Shown here one piece after another: positions 26,900-35,320 of a stretch of 64,000 nt of DNA (positions are counted from its first letter, which is position 1; each line of letters begins with the position of its first letter). The DNA comes from UBA6049 sp965662345 (GTDB lineage Bacteria; Bacteroidota; Bacteroidia; Flavobacteriales_G; Salibacteraceae): contig CBFIHE010000012.1 of NCBI GenBank assembly GCA_965662345.1, forward strand, positions 1-64,000, written 5' to 3'. The position numbers and the translations under genes were made by a program. The notes under the pieces were generated by a model. That model was not told the origin of the DNA and did no database searches. It saw only the letters and a list, made by a program, of their open reading frames with translations.

Positions 26900-27280
26900 A
26901 TGGAGCAGTCTAGAGACGATCAACTTAAAAGGGTAAGACAACAAACGCATGTTGGGGTAGGTGATCTTAGACAATTTGAACAGCACACGCTATTACCAAT
27001 TATTCGTTTTCAGAGCACACTCATTTATTCACAGATAAAGAATGAGTTAGCAGTAAAACACAAGGCCTTTAACGCTTTCAACCAAACGGAACAGAAGCGC
27101 TTGGTCAAGTTATTGATTAGCCAAGATGTTAAGTTAAAGCAATCTCTGATTCATACAGTTACCTCTCTCTTTACCATGGAGGAGTTCAAATTCTATCAAA
27201 AGCATGCCTTTGAATTGAATAAGCGCATTCTTAAGATTATTGAAGAACGCCTGCACCTCAACCTGGAGAAGCTGCTATAA
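26900..27280 (+). CDS. Hypothetical helical protein, 126 residues
   Basis: I use the ATG at 26900 in preference to a TTG at 26894. The product is predicted to be largely helical and basic, with no signal peptide or membrane segment: QQTHVGVGDLRQFEQHTLLP opens it, and KFYQKHAFELNKRILKII lies near the C terminus. I cannot assign a family. It stands alone between glyS and the photolyase, preceded by a 24-bp perfect palindrome that may control it. Confidence 0.65.
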   Translation: MEQSRDDQLKRVRQQTHVGVGDLRQFEQHTLLPIIRFQSTLIYSQIKNELAVKHKAFNAFNQTEQKRLVKLLISQDVKLKQSLIHTVTSLFTMEEFKFYQKHAFELNKRILKIIEERLHLNLEKLL

Positions 27281-27370
27281 GTGATGTTGATGTATAAAGC
27301 GGTTGATTGGTTTCCAGATTAGGCAATAGCCTTTCTGGGGTAGTTTCACAGTGAAAGTGCAGGTGTTTTT

Positions 27371-28906
27371 CTACAACTCATTCAATTTAGATAGATAAAA
27401 TTCTGCCTGATTAAGATAATCTGCACGTTTGGCTGGGTCCATCTTATCCCAGGTTCTGTACATCATCCCTATTCTTGGGTTCTTAGCCAGCTTATCTCTA
27501 TGTCGGTCGTAAAAATGCCAGTACAAGCTATTGAAAGGACATGCGTCTTTTCCTGTCTTCTTTTTATGATCGTATTTACACCCAACGCAATAGTGACTCA
27601 TCTTATGCATGTATGATGCGCTAGACACATAGGGTTTGGTTCCTACTATTCCTCCATCGGCAAATTGACTCATACCTCGGGTATTTGTAATCTCTACCCA
27701 CTCAAGCGCATCTATATAGATGCCCAAATACCATGCATCAACCTCATCGGGATGAATTCCGGCCAACAGAGCAAAATTTCCAGTAACCATTAAGCGTTGA
27801 ATATGATGCGCATAGCCATACTCTAGGCTTTGTGATATTGCATGCTTTAAACAAGCCATATCAGTTTCTCCCGTCCAATACCAGTCTGGCAATTTCCGTT
27901 CATGACTAAAGAAGTTTAAGTCTCTATACTCTGGCATATGCATCCAGTAAATACCACGCATGTATTCTCGCCACCCTATTATTTGGCGAACAAAGCCTTC
28001 AATTTGTGATAGTGAAATGCCCGCCCCAGATTCATAGGCTTCCACTGCTTTCTCCACCACTTCCAACGGATGCAGCATTTTGGTATTCAAGCTAAACGAA
28101 AGTCTAGAGTGAAACAGGCTCCAATCTCTAGTAGTCATGGCATCTTGATAGGTGCCAAAGTCTGGTAGGCATTGCTTTACAAAGAAATCCAGAAGCTCCA
28201 GACTCTCTTTTCTGTTTTTGGGCCAAATAAAACGCTTGGGTTGAATCTCGCCAATGGTTTGAATGCCTTGCCCGTTTATGGTGGTAACAATCTCTGTTAC
28301 ATCATGCGAAAAGGTTAAGGCGCGAGGAACCTCCACAGAATCTGGCATCTTTTTTCTATTCTCTGCATCGTAATTCCACTTGCCAGAAACGGGTTGATTC
28401 CCCTCCATGAGAACACCGTATTTCTTTCGCATAGCGCGATAGAAACTCTCCATTAGGAATTGTTTCTTGCCTTTGAAGAATTCCTCCAAGAAACCTCTAT
28501 CGGTTAAAAAATGCTCAGTATCGCATACCGCTACGGGAATATTCAGTTTTTCTGCAAGACCTGAAAGGGCTTGATCTAAGCGATACTCATCTGGTAACTG
28601 ATATTCAAAACGCTCAAAACCCTCTTGTTCAATCAACTTGCTTATTAAGGTGGGGAAAGAGGATTCATTTTGCATATCGTCTAACCTAAAGTAGCAAACT
28701 TCATGACCAGCCGCTTCCAAGGCTTTGGCAAAGGTGCGCATGGCTAAGAAGAACCCTGCTATTTTCTGAATGTGATGCGTTGCGTAGGTAGCCTCCTCAT
28801 GCATTTCTGCCATTAGATAGGTTACGTGTTGATCTCTTTCTTTATACCAGGAATGCTTGGCATTAAGTTGGTCTCCCAATACCAAGCGAAGTGTTTTTTG
28901 CGCCAT
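27371..28906 (-). CDS. Photolyase-related protein (FeS-BCP/PhrB, prokaryotic (6-4) type)
   Basis: About 511 residues from the ATG at 28906 (MAQKTLRLVLGDQLN is the family opening; an ATG at 28915 is an alternative). N-terminal antenna-binding Rossmann domain to about 130, then a helical FAD-binding domain. The C-terminal part has the Cys cluster that binds a 4Fe-4S centre (HYCVGCKYDH and DACPFNSLYW, with an earlier Cys in DMACLKHA). These features mark the iron-sulfur bacterial cryptochrome/photolyase group, whose studied members repair (6-4) photoproducts. It needs FAD and light. It is divergent from the DUF429 gene, with 36 bp between them. Confidence 0.92.
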   Translation of the reverse strand: MAQKTLRLVLGDQLNAKHSWYKERDQHVTYLMAEMHEEATYATHHIQKIAGFFLAMRTFAKALEAAGHEVCYFRLDDMQNESSFPTLISKLIEQEGFERFEYQLPDEYRLDQALSGLAEKLNIPVAVCDTEHFLTDRGFLEEFFKGKKQFLMESFYRAMRKKYGVLMEGNQPVSGKWNYDAENRKKMPDSVEVPRALTFSHDVTEIVTTINGQGIQTIGEIQPKRFIWPKNRKESLELLDFFVKQCLPDFGTYQDAMTTRDWSLFHSRLSFSLNTKMLHPLEVVEKAVEAYESGAGISLSQIEGFVRQIIGWREYMRGIYWMHMPEYRDLNFFSHERKLPDWYWTGETDMACLKHAISQSLEYGYAHHIQRLMVTGNFALLAGIHPDEVDAWYLGIYIDALEWVEITNTRGMSQFADGGIVGTKPYVSSASYMHKMSHYCVGCKYDHKKKTGKDACPFNSLYWHFYDRHRDKLAKNPRIGMMYRTWDKMDPAKRADYLNQAEFYLSKLNEL

Positions 28907-28942
28907 GTTAAACAAACAGCCTTAACGATTCCTTTGTTTGAT

Positions 28943-29512
28943 ATGATTTGTGGAATAGATTATGGAGCCAAAATGGCAGGAACAACGGCTATTGCATCGT
29001 TGAAAAAGAACGAGGTTTCTATCGTGCAAAGCGAAAAGAAGAAAAGTGCAGACCAATTCATTTTAGAGCAAATTGAAATACTTCAGCCCTCCCTAATAGG
29101 AATTGATGCTCCTCTTTCATTACCCGGAGTTTACCGCAATCTGCCTGGTTTTTCAAATTATCACTACCGCAAAGCCGATGTTGAACTCAAAGCAATGAGT
29201 CCGATGTTTTTGGGCGGGCTCACCGCAAGGGCGATGGAGCTCAAGTCGCAATTGAGTGCGTTAAACATTGAAGTTTTGGAAACCTACCCCAAAGCACAAG
29301 CTTCAAAAATGGAGCTTCAAGACTACAAGAAAGATCCTTCTCTACTCATTCTGCACAAATTGAAAATTGAGAAAGCCACGGGTTGGAATATCCCTACACC
29401 ACAAAACCAACATCAGCTTGATGCTATACTCGCCTTGGTTGGAACACATCGCTTTGCGCAGGAAAACTACAACGCTATTGGAGACCGAGAAGAGGGTATG
29501 ATTTACTTCTGA
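28943..29512 (+). CDS. DUF429 family protein (RNase H-like fold)
   Basis: About 189 residues from the ATG at 28943, chosen because the protein then opens with CGIDYGAKMAGTTAIA, the first strand and acidic motif of the RNase H-like fold. The frame is open upstream but that part overlaps the photolyase gene on the other strand. Further motifs: LIGIDAPLSLP, LGGLTARAMEL, VLETYPKAQASK and QHQLDAILALVGTHRF, which follow the DUF429 layout. DUF429 proteins are predicted nucleases; the substrate is unknown. The end overlaps the convergent crtY gene by 10 bp. Confidence 0.8.
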   Translation: MICGIDYGAKMAGTTAIASLKKNEVSIVQSEKKKSADQFILEQIEILQPSLIGIDAPLSLPGVYRNLPGFSNYHYRKADVELKAMSPMFLGGLTARAMELKSQLSALNIEVLETYPKAQASKMELQDYKKDPSLLILHKLKIEKATGWNIPTPQNQHQLDAILALVGTHRFAQENYNAIGDREEGMIYF

Positions 29513-30219
29513 GTTCTATTAAGCTTGAACTTGTCAATGAACAACTCGTAGAGGAATACATTTAGAAGTATTAATAGCATTCCGTAAAAGATGTCTTCAA
29601 ACGGAATGGTACCTATACGAACGGTTGAGAACTCCCCCTCGTTGTACCAAACTACCTGTTCTTCGATTCCAGTTCCTGTGAGAATACCGTTTACCAAGAA
29701 AAAGCCCAATAACCCCACCAGGTAGGCCCTATAGAAGTTTGGTAGCCATTTGGGTTTTACGTAATAATGCAAATAGCTAAGAAAAGAGCCTAACAGCAAA
29801 AAAGTTGAGAACGTATACGCTTGATTAAACTTAACTGCGGCCATGGCGAATGAAAACCCGATGATGAAAACGGTAATATTTCTGCTTTTAGCTTTGAAAT
29901 ACGGGTTCTCTGGCCAGAAGTAATTGACCACATCATAAATGAAAACACAGGCGTAGGGCACGGTAAGAAAGAAGAGATACTCGCCCAAGGGCAACTCAAA
30001 TAAGTAAACCCCGCTTAGGTATTTGGGGTTAAAGCCCCAAACTTTCATAGAGGTAAACCAGACATCCCAAGCCAAGAAAAAAACACCTACAAGAAAAATA
30101 GCCAAGAATAGCGCCTTGAATCTTGCGTAAAAAGCAATTCTAGATTCAAAACTTCTGAGTAACGGTATAGAGACCGTCATAGCATTGAGCATCAAGTATA
30201 GCCAAGGTGTTTCTAGCAT
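29503..30219 (-). CDS. crtY: Lycopene beta-cyclase, fused CrtYc-CrtYd type
   Basis: A 238-residue integral membrane protein with about seven hydrophobic helices and the two half-repeats of the fused heterodimeric-type lycopene cyclase. Repeat one has FNPKYLSGVYLFELPLGEYL (usually LPLEE, here Gly for the first Glu) followed by FFLTVPYACVFIYD. Repeat two has IGTIPFEDIFYGMLLI. It cyclises lycopene ends into beta rings. Its ATG overlaps the crtZ stop by one base (TAATG), the last step of the carotenoid operon. The Gly in the first acidic motif is unusual and could affect activity or end-selectivity, which is my inference. Confidence 0.85.
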   Translation of the reverse strand: MLETPWLYLMLNAMTVSIPLLRSFESRIAFYARFKALFLAIFLVGVFFLAWDVWFTSMKVWGFNPKYLSGVYLFELPLGEYLFFLTVPYACVFIYDVVNYFWPENPYFKAKSRNITVFIIGFSFAMAAVKFNQAYTFSTFLLLGSFLSYLHYYVKPKWLPNFYRAYLVGLLGFFLVNGILTGTGIEEQVVWYNEGEFSTVRIGTIPFEDIFYGMLLILLNVFLYELFIDKFKLNRTQK

Positions 30220-30701
30220 TACCCTGATACTTGTGTGCGTTTACTAGACTTGAATGCATCTCTGTAGTATTTCCACGGCACCACTAACATGCCAAAACAT
30301 TCCCCGTCTTCTTTGCCCTTGTACTTATGATGAACATTATGTGCCTTTCTAATGGCTTTCCAATACGGGCTGTTTGCACCTCTAAACCACTTAAAACGCT
30401 GATGAATAAAAACATCGTGCACCAAGAAGTAGCAGAAGCCGTAAACTGCAATCCCAAAGCCAATATCTGGAAGCCACCAGTTTCCTGCCATCATTCCCAG
30501 CATAATAAACAACCAACTGGGAACAGCAAATATTAAAAAGAAGACATCGTTCTTCTCAAAGAACCCTGGCTCTTTTTGATGATGATCTTTGTGAAAGTAC
30601 CAGCCTATTCCATGCATCACGTACTTGTGCATGAACCACGCCATGAATTCCATGAAGAGGAACGTACCTACAATAATGCCGGTATGGAGAAATGCTTGCA
30701 T
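30219..30701 (-). CDS. crtZ: Beta-carotene hydroxylase
   Basis: A 160-residue membrane di-iron hydroxylase with three or four helices. The His clusters are plain: HKYVMHG and HKDHHQKEPG in the first half, HDVFIHQRFKW in the middle, and KAHNVHHKYKG near the end. It adds a 3-hydroxyl to beta rings made by CrtY. The start overlaps the cruF-like stop by one base and the stop overlaps the crtY start by one base, so translation is coupled. Confidence 0.93.
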   Translation of the reverse strand: MQAFLHTGIIVGTFLFMEFMAWFMHKYVMHGIGWYFHKDHHQKEPGFFEKNDVFFLIFAVPSWLFIMLGMMAGNWWLPDIGFGIAVYGFCYFLVHDVFIHQRFKWFRGANSPYWKAIRKAHNVHHKYKGKEDGECFGMLVVPWKYYRDAFKSSKRTQVSG

Positions 30702-31333
30702 TAGAGTGTAAAGTTTAATAGGGCAAAGAACCCAAATAATAGTAAGTACAATCCCGCACCTACTTTGTTCACCTTGTTGAACTTAATATAAAAGTACGCA
30801 GAACACATTACCAAAGAAACAGCCAACCACATTATATAGTTTTGGGTAGGAATAATTCCATCTTGCCAAACCCACATATCGTACTTCATAGCCACTGGCT
30901 CTATCAAAAAATCCAAGAATACCATGAGAGCAGCAGCAAGCGGACCTTTTACAAACCAAGGGAGGGGAACACGATTAACAGCACTTCCTGCGGCAAGCAC
31001 AAGCATAAGCCAATTTACGCCTATCATAAGCGGAATATCAAACAGCTTGAAGCCGAGTGTTGCACCGTATGCATACTCTCCAAATAAAACACCAGTGGCA
31101 ACGCCTGCCCATTCTACCAAAAAACCAGTAAGGTAAACACCAAGTACTACTAACCAGAAAGTGCTGTTTTTCCCTTTATGAAAAGCAAGCACTAAGCCAG
31201 TAGAAATAAGCAAATTTAAGGGAGTAAGAAGTTTAAACCACTCAACATAAGATGAGTTGAGACCATACACCCCTACCCCGAGCAATACAAATAACACCAA
31301 TAAGGCGTAGTGTTCTTTTTCAAGTTGTTTCAT
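30701..31333 (-). CDS. cruF: Carotenoid biosynthesis protein, CruF-like hydratase
   Basis: About 210 residues from the ATG at 31333, which overlaps the crtI stop (TCATGA on the plus strand). Six to seven helices, with EWAGVATGVLFGEYAYGATLG, VNWLMLVL and FLDFLIEPVAMKYDMWVWQDG, the acidic signature of the CruF/carotenoid 1',2'-hydratase family (DUF422). In related bacteria CruF adds water to the acyclic psi end of gamma-carotene-type intermediates. With CrtY and CrtZ it predicts a monocyclic, hydroxylated carotenoid such as saproxanthin or myxol. It occupies the place where crtB is usual in flavobacterial clusters. Confidence 0.85.
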   Translation of the reverse strand: MKQLEKEHYALLVLFVLLGVGVYGLNSSYVEWFKLLTPLNLLISTGLVLAFHKGKNSTFWLVVLGVYLTGFLVEWAGVATGVLFGEYAYGATLGFKLFDIPLMIGVNWLMLVLAAGSAVNRVPLPWFVKGPLAAALMVFLDFLIEPVAMKYDMWVWQDGIIPTQNYIMWLAVSLVMCSAYFYIKFNKVNKVGAGLYLLLFGFFALLNFTL

Positions 31334-32796
31334 GAAGCCTTGGGTACGAGATCGCCAACAATTTTTGCTGAAAGCAAACATAACGGAATGCCGCCACCTG
31401 GATGAACGCTACCTCCGCAAAAGTATAGGTTCTTTATGCGCTGCGAGAAATTGGGATGCCTCCAAAATGCGCTGAGTGCGGTATTGCTGCTTGAACCGTA
31501 AAGAGCCCCTGTATAGCTGCTTGTACGCTCTTCTATCAACCGCGGCTCTAGAATGCTTTCATTTTGAATTAACGGTTCAATGGGTTTACCAAGAATACGG
31601 CTCACTTTTTCTAAAATAGTCTTCCGTGCTTGCGGAATAATAGTATCCCAATCTTGCCCATTATTACCTGGTACATTAATCATTACAAACCAATTCTCGC
31701 ACCCGCGAGGGGCGTCTTCAGGTGCGGCCTTGCTAGAGATATGAATATACACAGTTGGGTCATCTACAACTGTTTTTGTATCAAACAAAGCCGTGAACTC
31801 TTTTTGATAGTCTTCTGTAAATAAGATATTGTGAACGTCTAATTCCGGAAAAACATCGGCTATACCCCAATAGAATATAAGTGCAGAACTGCTTCTCTCT
31901 TGCTCTAAGGTACGCTCTGGTGCTGGCTGGTCTTTCAACAGTTTGCGGTAGGTAGGGACTACATCCATGTTGCTCACTACAATATCTGCATCTAACCATT
32001 CTTCATTCACGCAAATACCGTCTGCTTTACCAGCATTCACCCTAATTTCACTCGCCCGTTGGTTAAAATCAAATGTTACGCCCATATCTTTAGCAAGGTC
32101 TACCAGGGTGTTGGTAATGGCGTGCATACCCCCTTCTGGAAAATAGGCTCCTTGATTATGCTCAAGATGTGGAATAATACTGAGTACTCCAGGCGCTTTG
32201 TAAGGGTTACTTCCGTTATATGTGGCAAAGCGATTGAACAGTTGTACCAATTTAGGATGCTTTAATCTGTTCTTGTTCACCTCATCCATGGTGTTCAGCA
32301 GGTTGAACTTATGCACTTTCACTAATGCCCTAAGCACATCTTTGCTTAAGTAGTTGCTCAGCTTGTGCAATGATTTTTCTAAGAATATTGGTGCGGTTCG
32401 ATCATAAAGCATAGCGCTGTGCTTCAAGAAAGCAAGCACAAATTCACGCTGAACCCCTAGCTTTGAAAACACTTCATCTGCAAATGCTTCTGGTTGGGCA
32501 TAGCCATGTACTACTGTTCCATCTTCCCAAAAATAGTGGCACGTTTTATCTAGTCTTTTGTAATTAAAGTAGTTTTTAGGGTTCCTTTTTGTGAGTCTAA
32601 ACAACTCGTCTACCAAAAAGGGCATAGTAAAAAGAGAAGGACCCCCATCAAAGCGATAGCCATCTTGCTCAAAGGCAGTTAGTTTGCCTCCCGGATAGTG
32701 ATTTGCTTCGTGAACGAAAACTTTATAACCTGTGTGTGACAGGCGAATTGATGTGGCGATTCCTGCAATTCCGGAACCTACAATACGTGCTATCAT
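31330..32796 (-). CDS. crtI: Phytoene desaturase
   Basis: A 488-residue FAD-dependent desaturase. The dinucleotide-binding motif is at the N terminus (GSGIAGIATSIRLSHTGYKV, then EANHYPGGKL), followed by YRFDGGPSLFTMP, and the C-terminal CrtI motif is NLYFCGGSVHPGGGIPLCLL. It converts phytoene to lycopene by four desaturations at the membrane. It overlaps the peroxiredoxin-like gene upstream and cruF downstream by four bases each (ATGA), so it is the second gene of a five-gene coupled operon. crtB is not in the window. Confidence 0.93.
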   Translation of the reverse strand: MIARIVGSGIAGIATSIRLSHTGYKVFVHEANHYPGGKLTAFEQDGYRFDGGPSLFTMPFLVDELFRLTKRNPKNYFNYKRLDKTCHYFWEDGTVVHGYAQPEAFADEVFSKLGVQREFVLAFLKHSAMLYDRTAPIFLEKSLHKLSNYLSKDVLRALVKVHKFNLLNTMDEVNKNRLKHPKLVQLFNRFATYNGSNPYKAPGVLSIIPHLEHNQGAYFPEGGMHAITNTLVDLAKDMGVTFDFNQRASEIRVNAGKADGICVNEEWLDADIVVSNMDVVPTYRKLLKDQPAPERTLEQERSSSALIFYWGIADVFPELDVHNILFTEDYQKEFTALFDTKTVVDDPTVYIHISSKAAPEDAPRGCENWFVMINVPGNNGQDWDTIIPQARKTILEKVSRILGKPIEPLIQNESILEPRLIEERTSSYTGALYGSSSNTALSAFWRHPNFSQRIKNLYFCGGSVHPGGGIPLCLLSAKIVGDLVPKAS

Positions 32797-33311
32797 GAAG
32801 TTTGAATCTCGCAGGCGGCAAGTTGCACATAATCTGGACGGTCTGAGGCGTATTGATGTTTAAATTTCTTAATGATCTTATTTTTATACACCACAAACAC
32901 CCCTGGCATTTGCCATCCATCTCCCTGCTCAGGACCAACCAAATGACCTTTGAGTATTCCTGCTACAAATCCTCTCAACCAAACGCGTAGTCCAAACATT
33001 TGTCTCCAAGAGCCACGCTCTAACTCAAAGGCATTGTACAGCTCCAAATTTGGGTCTGATATGCGGTGTAAATCATCTAAGTTATAGATTTCTAATATTT
33101 GCCTAGCATACGATTCACCAACCTGATGAACTAGTACAATAGTGGTATCGTGTTCTTCAATCTCGGCTCTGCGCTCATTCAGGTCTGCCATTGCCTCTCT
33201 ACAAAAAGTACAACCAAAATGACGCAAAAAAACAAGCATAACCTTGCCATGCTCGCTCAACTCTTGAAGCGAAATGTCTTTGTTCGTTTGTATATATCTC
33301 CAACCCTTCAT
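32793..33311 (-). CDS. Peroxiredoxin-like (AhpC/TSA, PRXL2/SelL-like) protein leading the carotenoid operon
   Basis: A 172-residue thioredoxin-fold protein with a redox motif FLRHFGCTFCREAMADL (Cys-x-x-Cys, about residue 34) and a PRXL2-like body: HQVGESYARQIL, ISDPNLELYNAFEL and WQMPGVFVVYKN. No signal peptide, so it should act in the cytoplasm. It is the first gene of the crt operon, with a four-base overlap onto crtI. A direct role in carotenoid synthesis is not established; redox protection of the desaturase or of intermediates is an inference from gene order alone. Confidence 0.8.
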   Translation of the reverse strand: MKGWRYIQTNKDISLQELSEHGKVMLVFLRHFGCTFCREAMADLNERRAEIEEHDTTIVLVHQVGESYARQILEIYNLDDLHRISDPNLELYNAFELERGSWRQMFGLRVWLRGFVAGILKGHLVGPEQGDGWQMPGVFVVYKNKIIKKFKHQYASDRPDYVQLAACEIQTS

Positions 33312-33415
33312 GGTTATGAATCAATAACAGATTTTTAATTAGAGTGTTTTAAAAAAATTAATGCTGGTGATGTAGCGTGAGTAAACAAGGGCTATACTAG
33401 TTTGTTTTCTAATCA

Positions 33416-33988
33416 ATGTTAAAGGTAAATTTAAAACGCATTTTCATTGCTTGGTTTTTGCTAATGCTTGCCATTCTGGTATTCACTTTTCCAGAAGATA
33501 GACCCATCAGACTAGATTCCGCAAGCTTCTCTATGCCAGAAAACGAGGAGCTTTACTTTAAAAATCTCCGTTCCTATTACTACACCATTGAGCTCAGAGA
33601 GGATGCGAACTTCAAGCTCTACCGCATTAAATCACATAATTCTGATACAAATCTTCCTGGCTTCTCCTTTGCTATTGTACAAAACTGGCTGAATGATGAG
33701 GCCTATGTGTTACTAGAACCTCATTCTGGTTGGCAAAAACCAGATACGTTAAGATTGTCTATTGTTAACGGTAATGACGCAAGAGACACTTTAACCATAA
33801 GTAGGTGGAACAACCTTGAGCATTACACCTTTGCATCGCATTTCTACATGGCACTGCGAAATTCAGAAAACAACTACTTTTTAGAAACAGATATGGGGTG
33901 GAGGCCAATTTTTGAACGTGGTGATGAGCGACTCTCGCTTAAAAAAACACTAAAAGACTACTTCAAGCTCGTTGGAAAAATGCCATAA
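33416..33988 (+). CDS. Hypothetical membrane-anchored protein, 190 residues
   Basis: One N-terminal membrane helix (IFIAWFLLMLAILVFTF, about residues 9-25) and then an extracytoplasmic domain that looks mostly beta (YYYTIELREDANFKLYRI). I do not recognise a family. It stands alone, divergent from the peroxiredoxin-like gene with 104 bp between. A 17-base hairpin (AATGAAT-GTT-ATTCATT, 33996-34012) just past the stop may help end its transcript but has no T-tract. Confidence 0.6.
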   Translation: MLKVNLKRIFIAWFLLMLAILVFTFPEDRPIRLDSASFSMPENEELYFKNLRSYYYTIELREDANFKLYRIKSHNSDTNLPGFSFAIVQNWLNDEAYVLLEPHSGWQKPDTLRLSIVNGNDARDTLTISRWNNLEHYTFASHFYMALRNSENNYFLETDMGWRPIFERGDERLSLKKTLKDYFKLVGKMP

Positions 33989-34062
33989 AACTGTTAATGA
34001 ATGTTATTCATTCGTCTTACATCAGGCAGATAGTGTAGTTTTATTTTCTTAAAATTCATGAT

Positions 34063-34296
34063 ATGATTAAAAGAATTTCCCTTGTAGCGGCATTAGCAGT
34101 GTTTGTTTTGTTTAGTCAAAACACTGTAGCTGCCATTTCTTCTTCTGTTTCTGATGTAGAGGCTACACAAAGCGAGCCAAATCAAGAAGATCCAAAATCA
34201 AAAAAGAAAAAGAAGAAAAAATCTAGTGCAAAGAAAAGCTGCTGTTCATCTTCAGCTAAGAAATCTTGCGGAGAAAAAAAGTCTGAGAAGAAATAA
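34063..34296 (+). CDS. Small secreted Lys/Cys-rich protein
   Basis: A 77-residue product: signal peptide (MIKRISLVAALAVFVLF, cleavage near NTVAA), a short acidic spacer, then a low-complexity tail with a run of Lys (KKKKKKKSS) and three Cys (SCCSSS and KSCGEK) in repeats of AKKSC. The Cys/Lys spacing could suit metal binding or attachment to negatively charged surface polymer, but this is a guess. It has its own terminator at 34318-34347, so it is a single-gene transcript. Confidence 0.6.
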   Translation: MIKRISLVAALAVFVLFSQNTVAAISSSVSDVEATQSEPNQEDPKSKKKKKKKSSAKKSCCSSSAKKSCGEKKSEKK

Positions 34297-34317
34297 GACT
34301 TTCACAATCTCATTACG

Positions 34318-34347
34318 AAAGCGCTTTGGTAACATGGCGCTTTTTTT
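34318..34347 (+). terminator. Terminator after the 34063 gene
   Basis: AAAGCGC (34318-34324) pairs with GCGCTTT (34337-34343), and a run of T continues to 34347. It lies 22 bp past the stop of the Lys/Cys-rich gene and just before the convergent DUF72 gene. Confidence 0.8.
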
Positions 34348-34354
34348 GTGTCTT

Positions 34355-35239
34355 TTAAAACAGCGAACATTGCTTTACTATTGGTTTAGGTATGGGCAGT
34401 TTCAACCCAAACCGTTCATTCAATTGCGTATTCCACCATGCCAATGTTTCTGGGGTTTTTAAACTATCGGGCTGGTGCATTAAGAGGTGTATTTCTTCAA
34501 TCCCTTTGGATTTCCATTGCACAAAGCGTTCGGTCCAATCTGTCATTCGCGCATAGTCAGAGGTGTGTAACTCATAACCACCAAAACGCAGCAATACAAA
34601 TGGGGCGGATAGTTGAAGGTGCAAGGCGTCTCGTCTTCCAGCGGTATCACTCATACATGCACCAACATTTAATACATGTAGCTCATTATAAAACATAGCA
34701 GCATTTTTCTCAAACCATGAGGGGTGCCTAAACTCCACGGTTACCTTAAAGTCTCTGGGTAAATCATGTAAATAATGAAACAAGGCATCGGCTTTTTGGG
34801 TAGTATAATTTGGTGGTAACTGAATGAAACACGGACCCAAGTTCTGACCTAGGCCAGATATACTTGCCAAGAAATCGTCTGTTATGTCTTGTGCATTCTT
34901 GAATCTTCTGCGATGGGTTATGCTTTGCGGCCATTTGGGGCAGAACCTGAAGTCTTCACCCACCTTTTTGGACCAGCCTTCAACGGTATTCAATGGAAAA
35001 ATGCGATAATGCGTGGCATTTAGCTCAATGGTGTTGAATAGTTTGCTGTAGTGTATAAGAAAATCGGCTTGCTTGGTCTTTTCTGGGAACCAATTCCCTA
35101 CCCACTCTGGCCTGCCAAATTGCGTACCTCCAGAATAGAGTTTAAAAGACGTTCCTTCTGCCAGTTTATTGGTTATAGGACCATCTGGGGGAATTGCGAA
35201 ATCTATGCCTTCGGGAGTATTTAGCTTTCCGAATTTCAT
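34355..35239 (-). CDS. DUF72 family protein (YecE-like)
   Basis: A 294-residue protein of the DUF72 family, a TIM-barrel-like fold. It has LFNTIELNATHYRIFP, RFCPKWPQSITHRRR, CFIQLPPNYT, KVTVEFRHPSWFE and LLRFGGYELHTSDYARM, which follow the family order. Molecular function is not known. It has a short extension before the core (residues 1-40). No partner gene adjoins it: the neighbours are convergent on one side and divergent on the other. Confidence 0.9.
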   Translation of the reverse strand: MKFGKLNTPEGIDFAIPPDGPITNKLAEGTSFKLYSGGTQFGRPEWVGNWFPEKTKQADFLIHYSKLFNTIELNATHYRIFPLNTVEGWSKKVGEDFRFCPKWPQSITHRRRFKNAQDITDDFLASISGLGQNLGPCFIQLPPNYTTQKADALFHYLHDLPRDFKVTVEFRHPSWFEKNAAMFYNELHVLNVGACMSDTAGRRDALHLQLSAPFVLLRFGGYELHTSDYARMTDWTERFVQWKSKGIEEIHLLMHQPDSLKTPETLAWWNTQLNERFGLKLPIPKPIVKQCSLF

Positions 35240-35320
35240 GGGCTTCTACTCTTTTCTTATTTATACCTGAAGTGATTTAATGATTAGATTCGTATAACAA
35301 TCAATCATAAACTGTTCATT

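Noticed and set aside
28826..28942. Longer start for the DUF429 protein
   Set aside because: It overlaps the photolyase on the other strand and the family begins at the CGIDYG strand.
33996..34012. AATGAAT-GTT-ATTCATT hairpin as a firm terminator
   Set aside because: No T-tract follows; it could be an operator or chance, so it is only mentioned with the gene before it.
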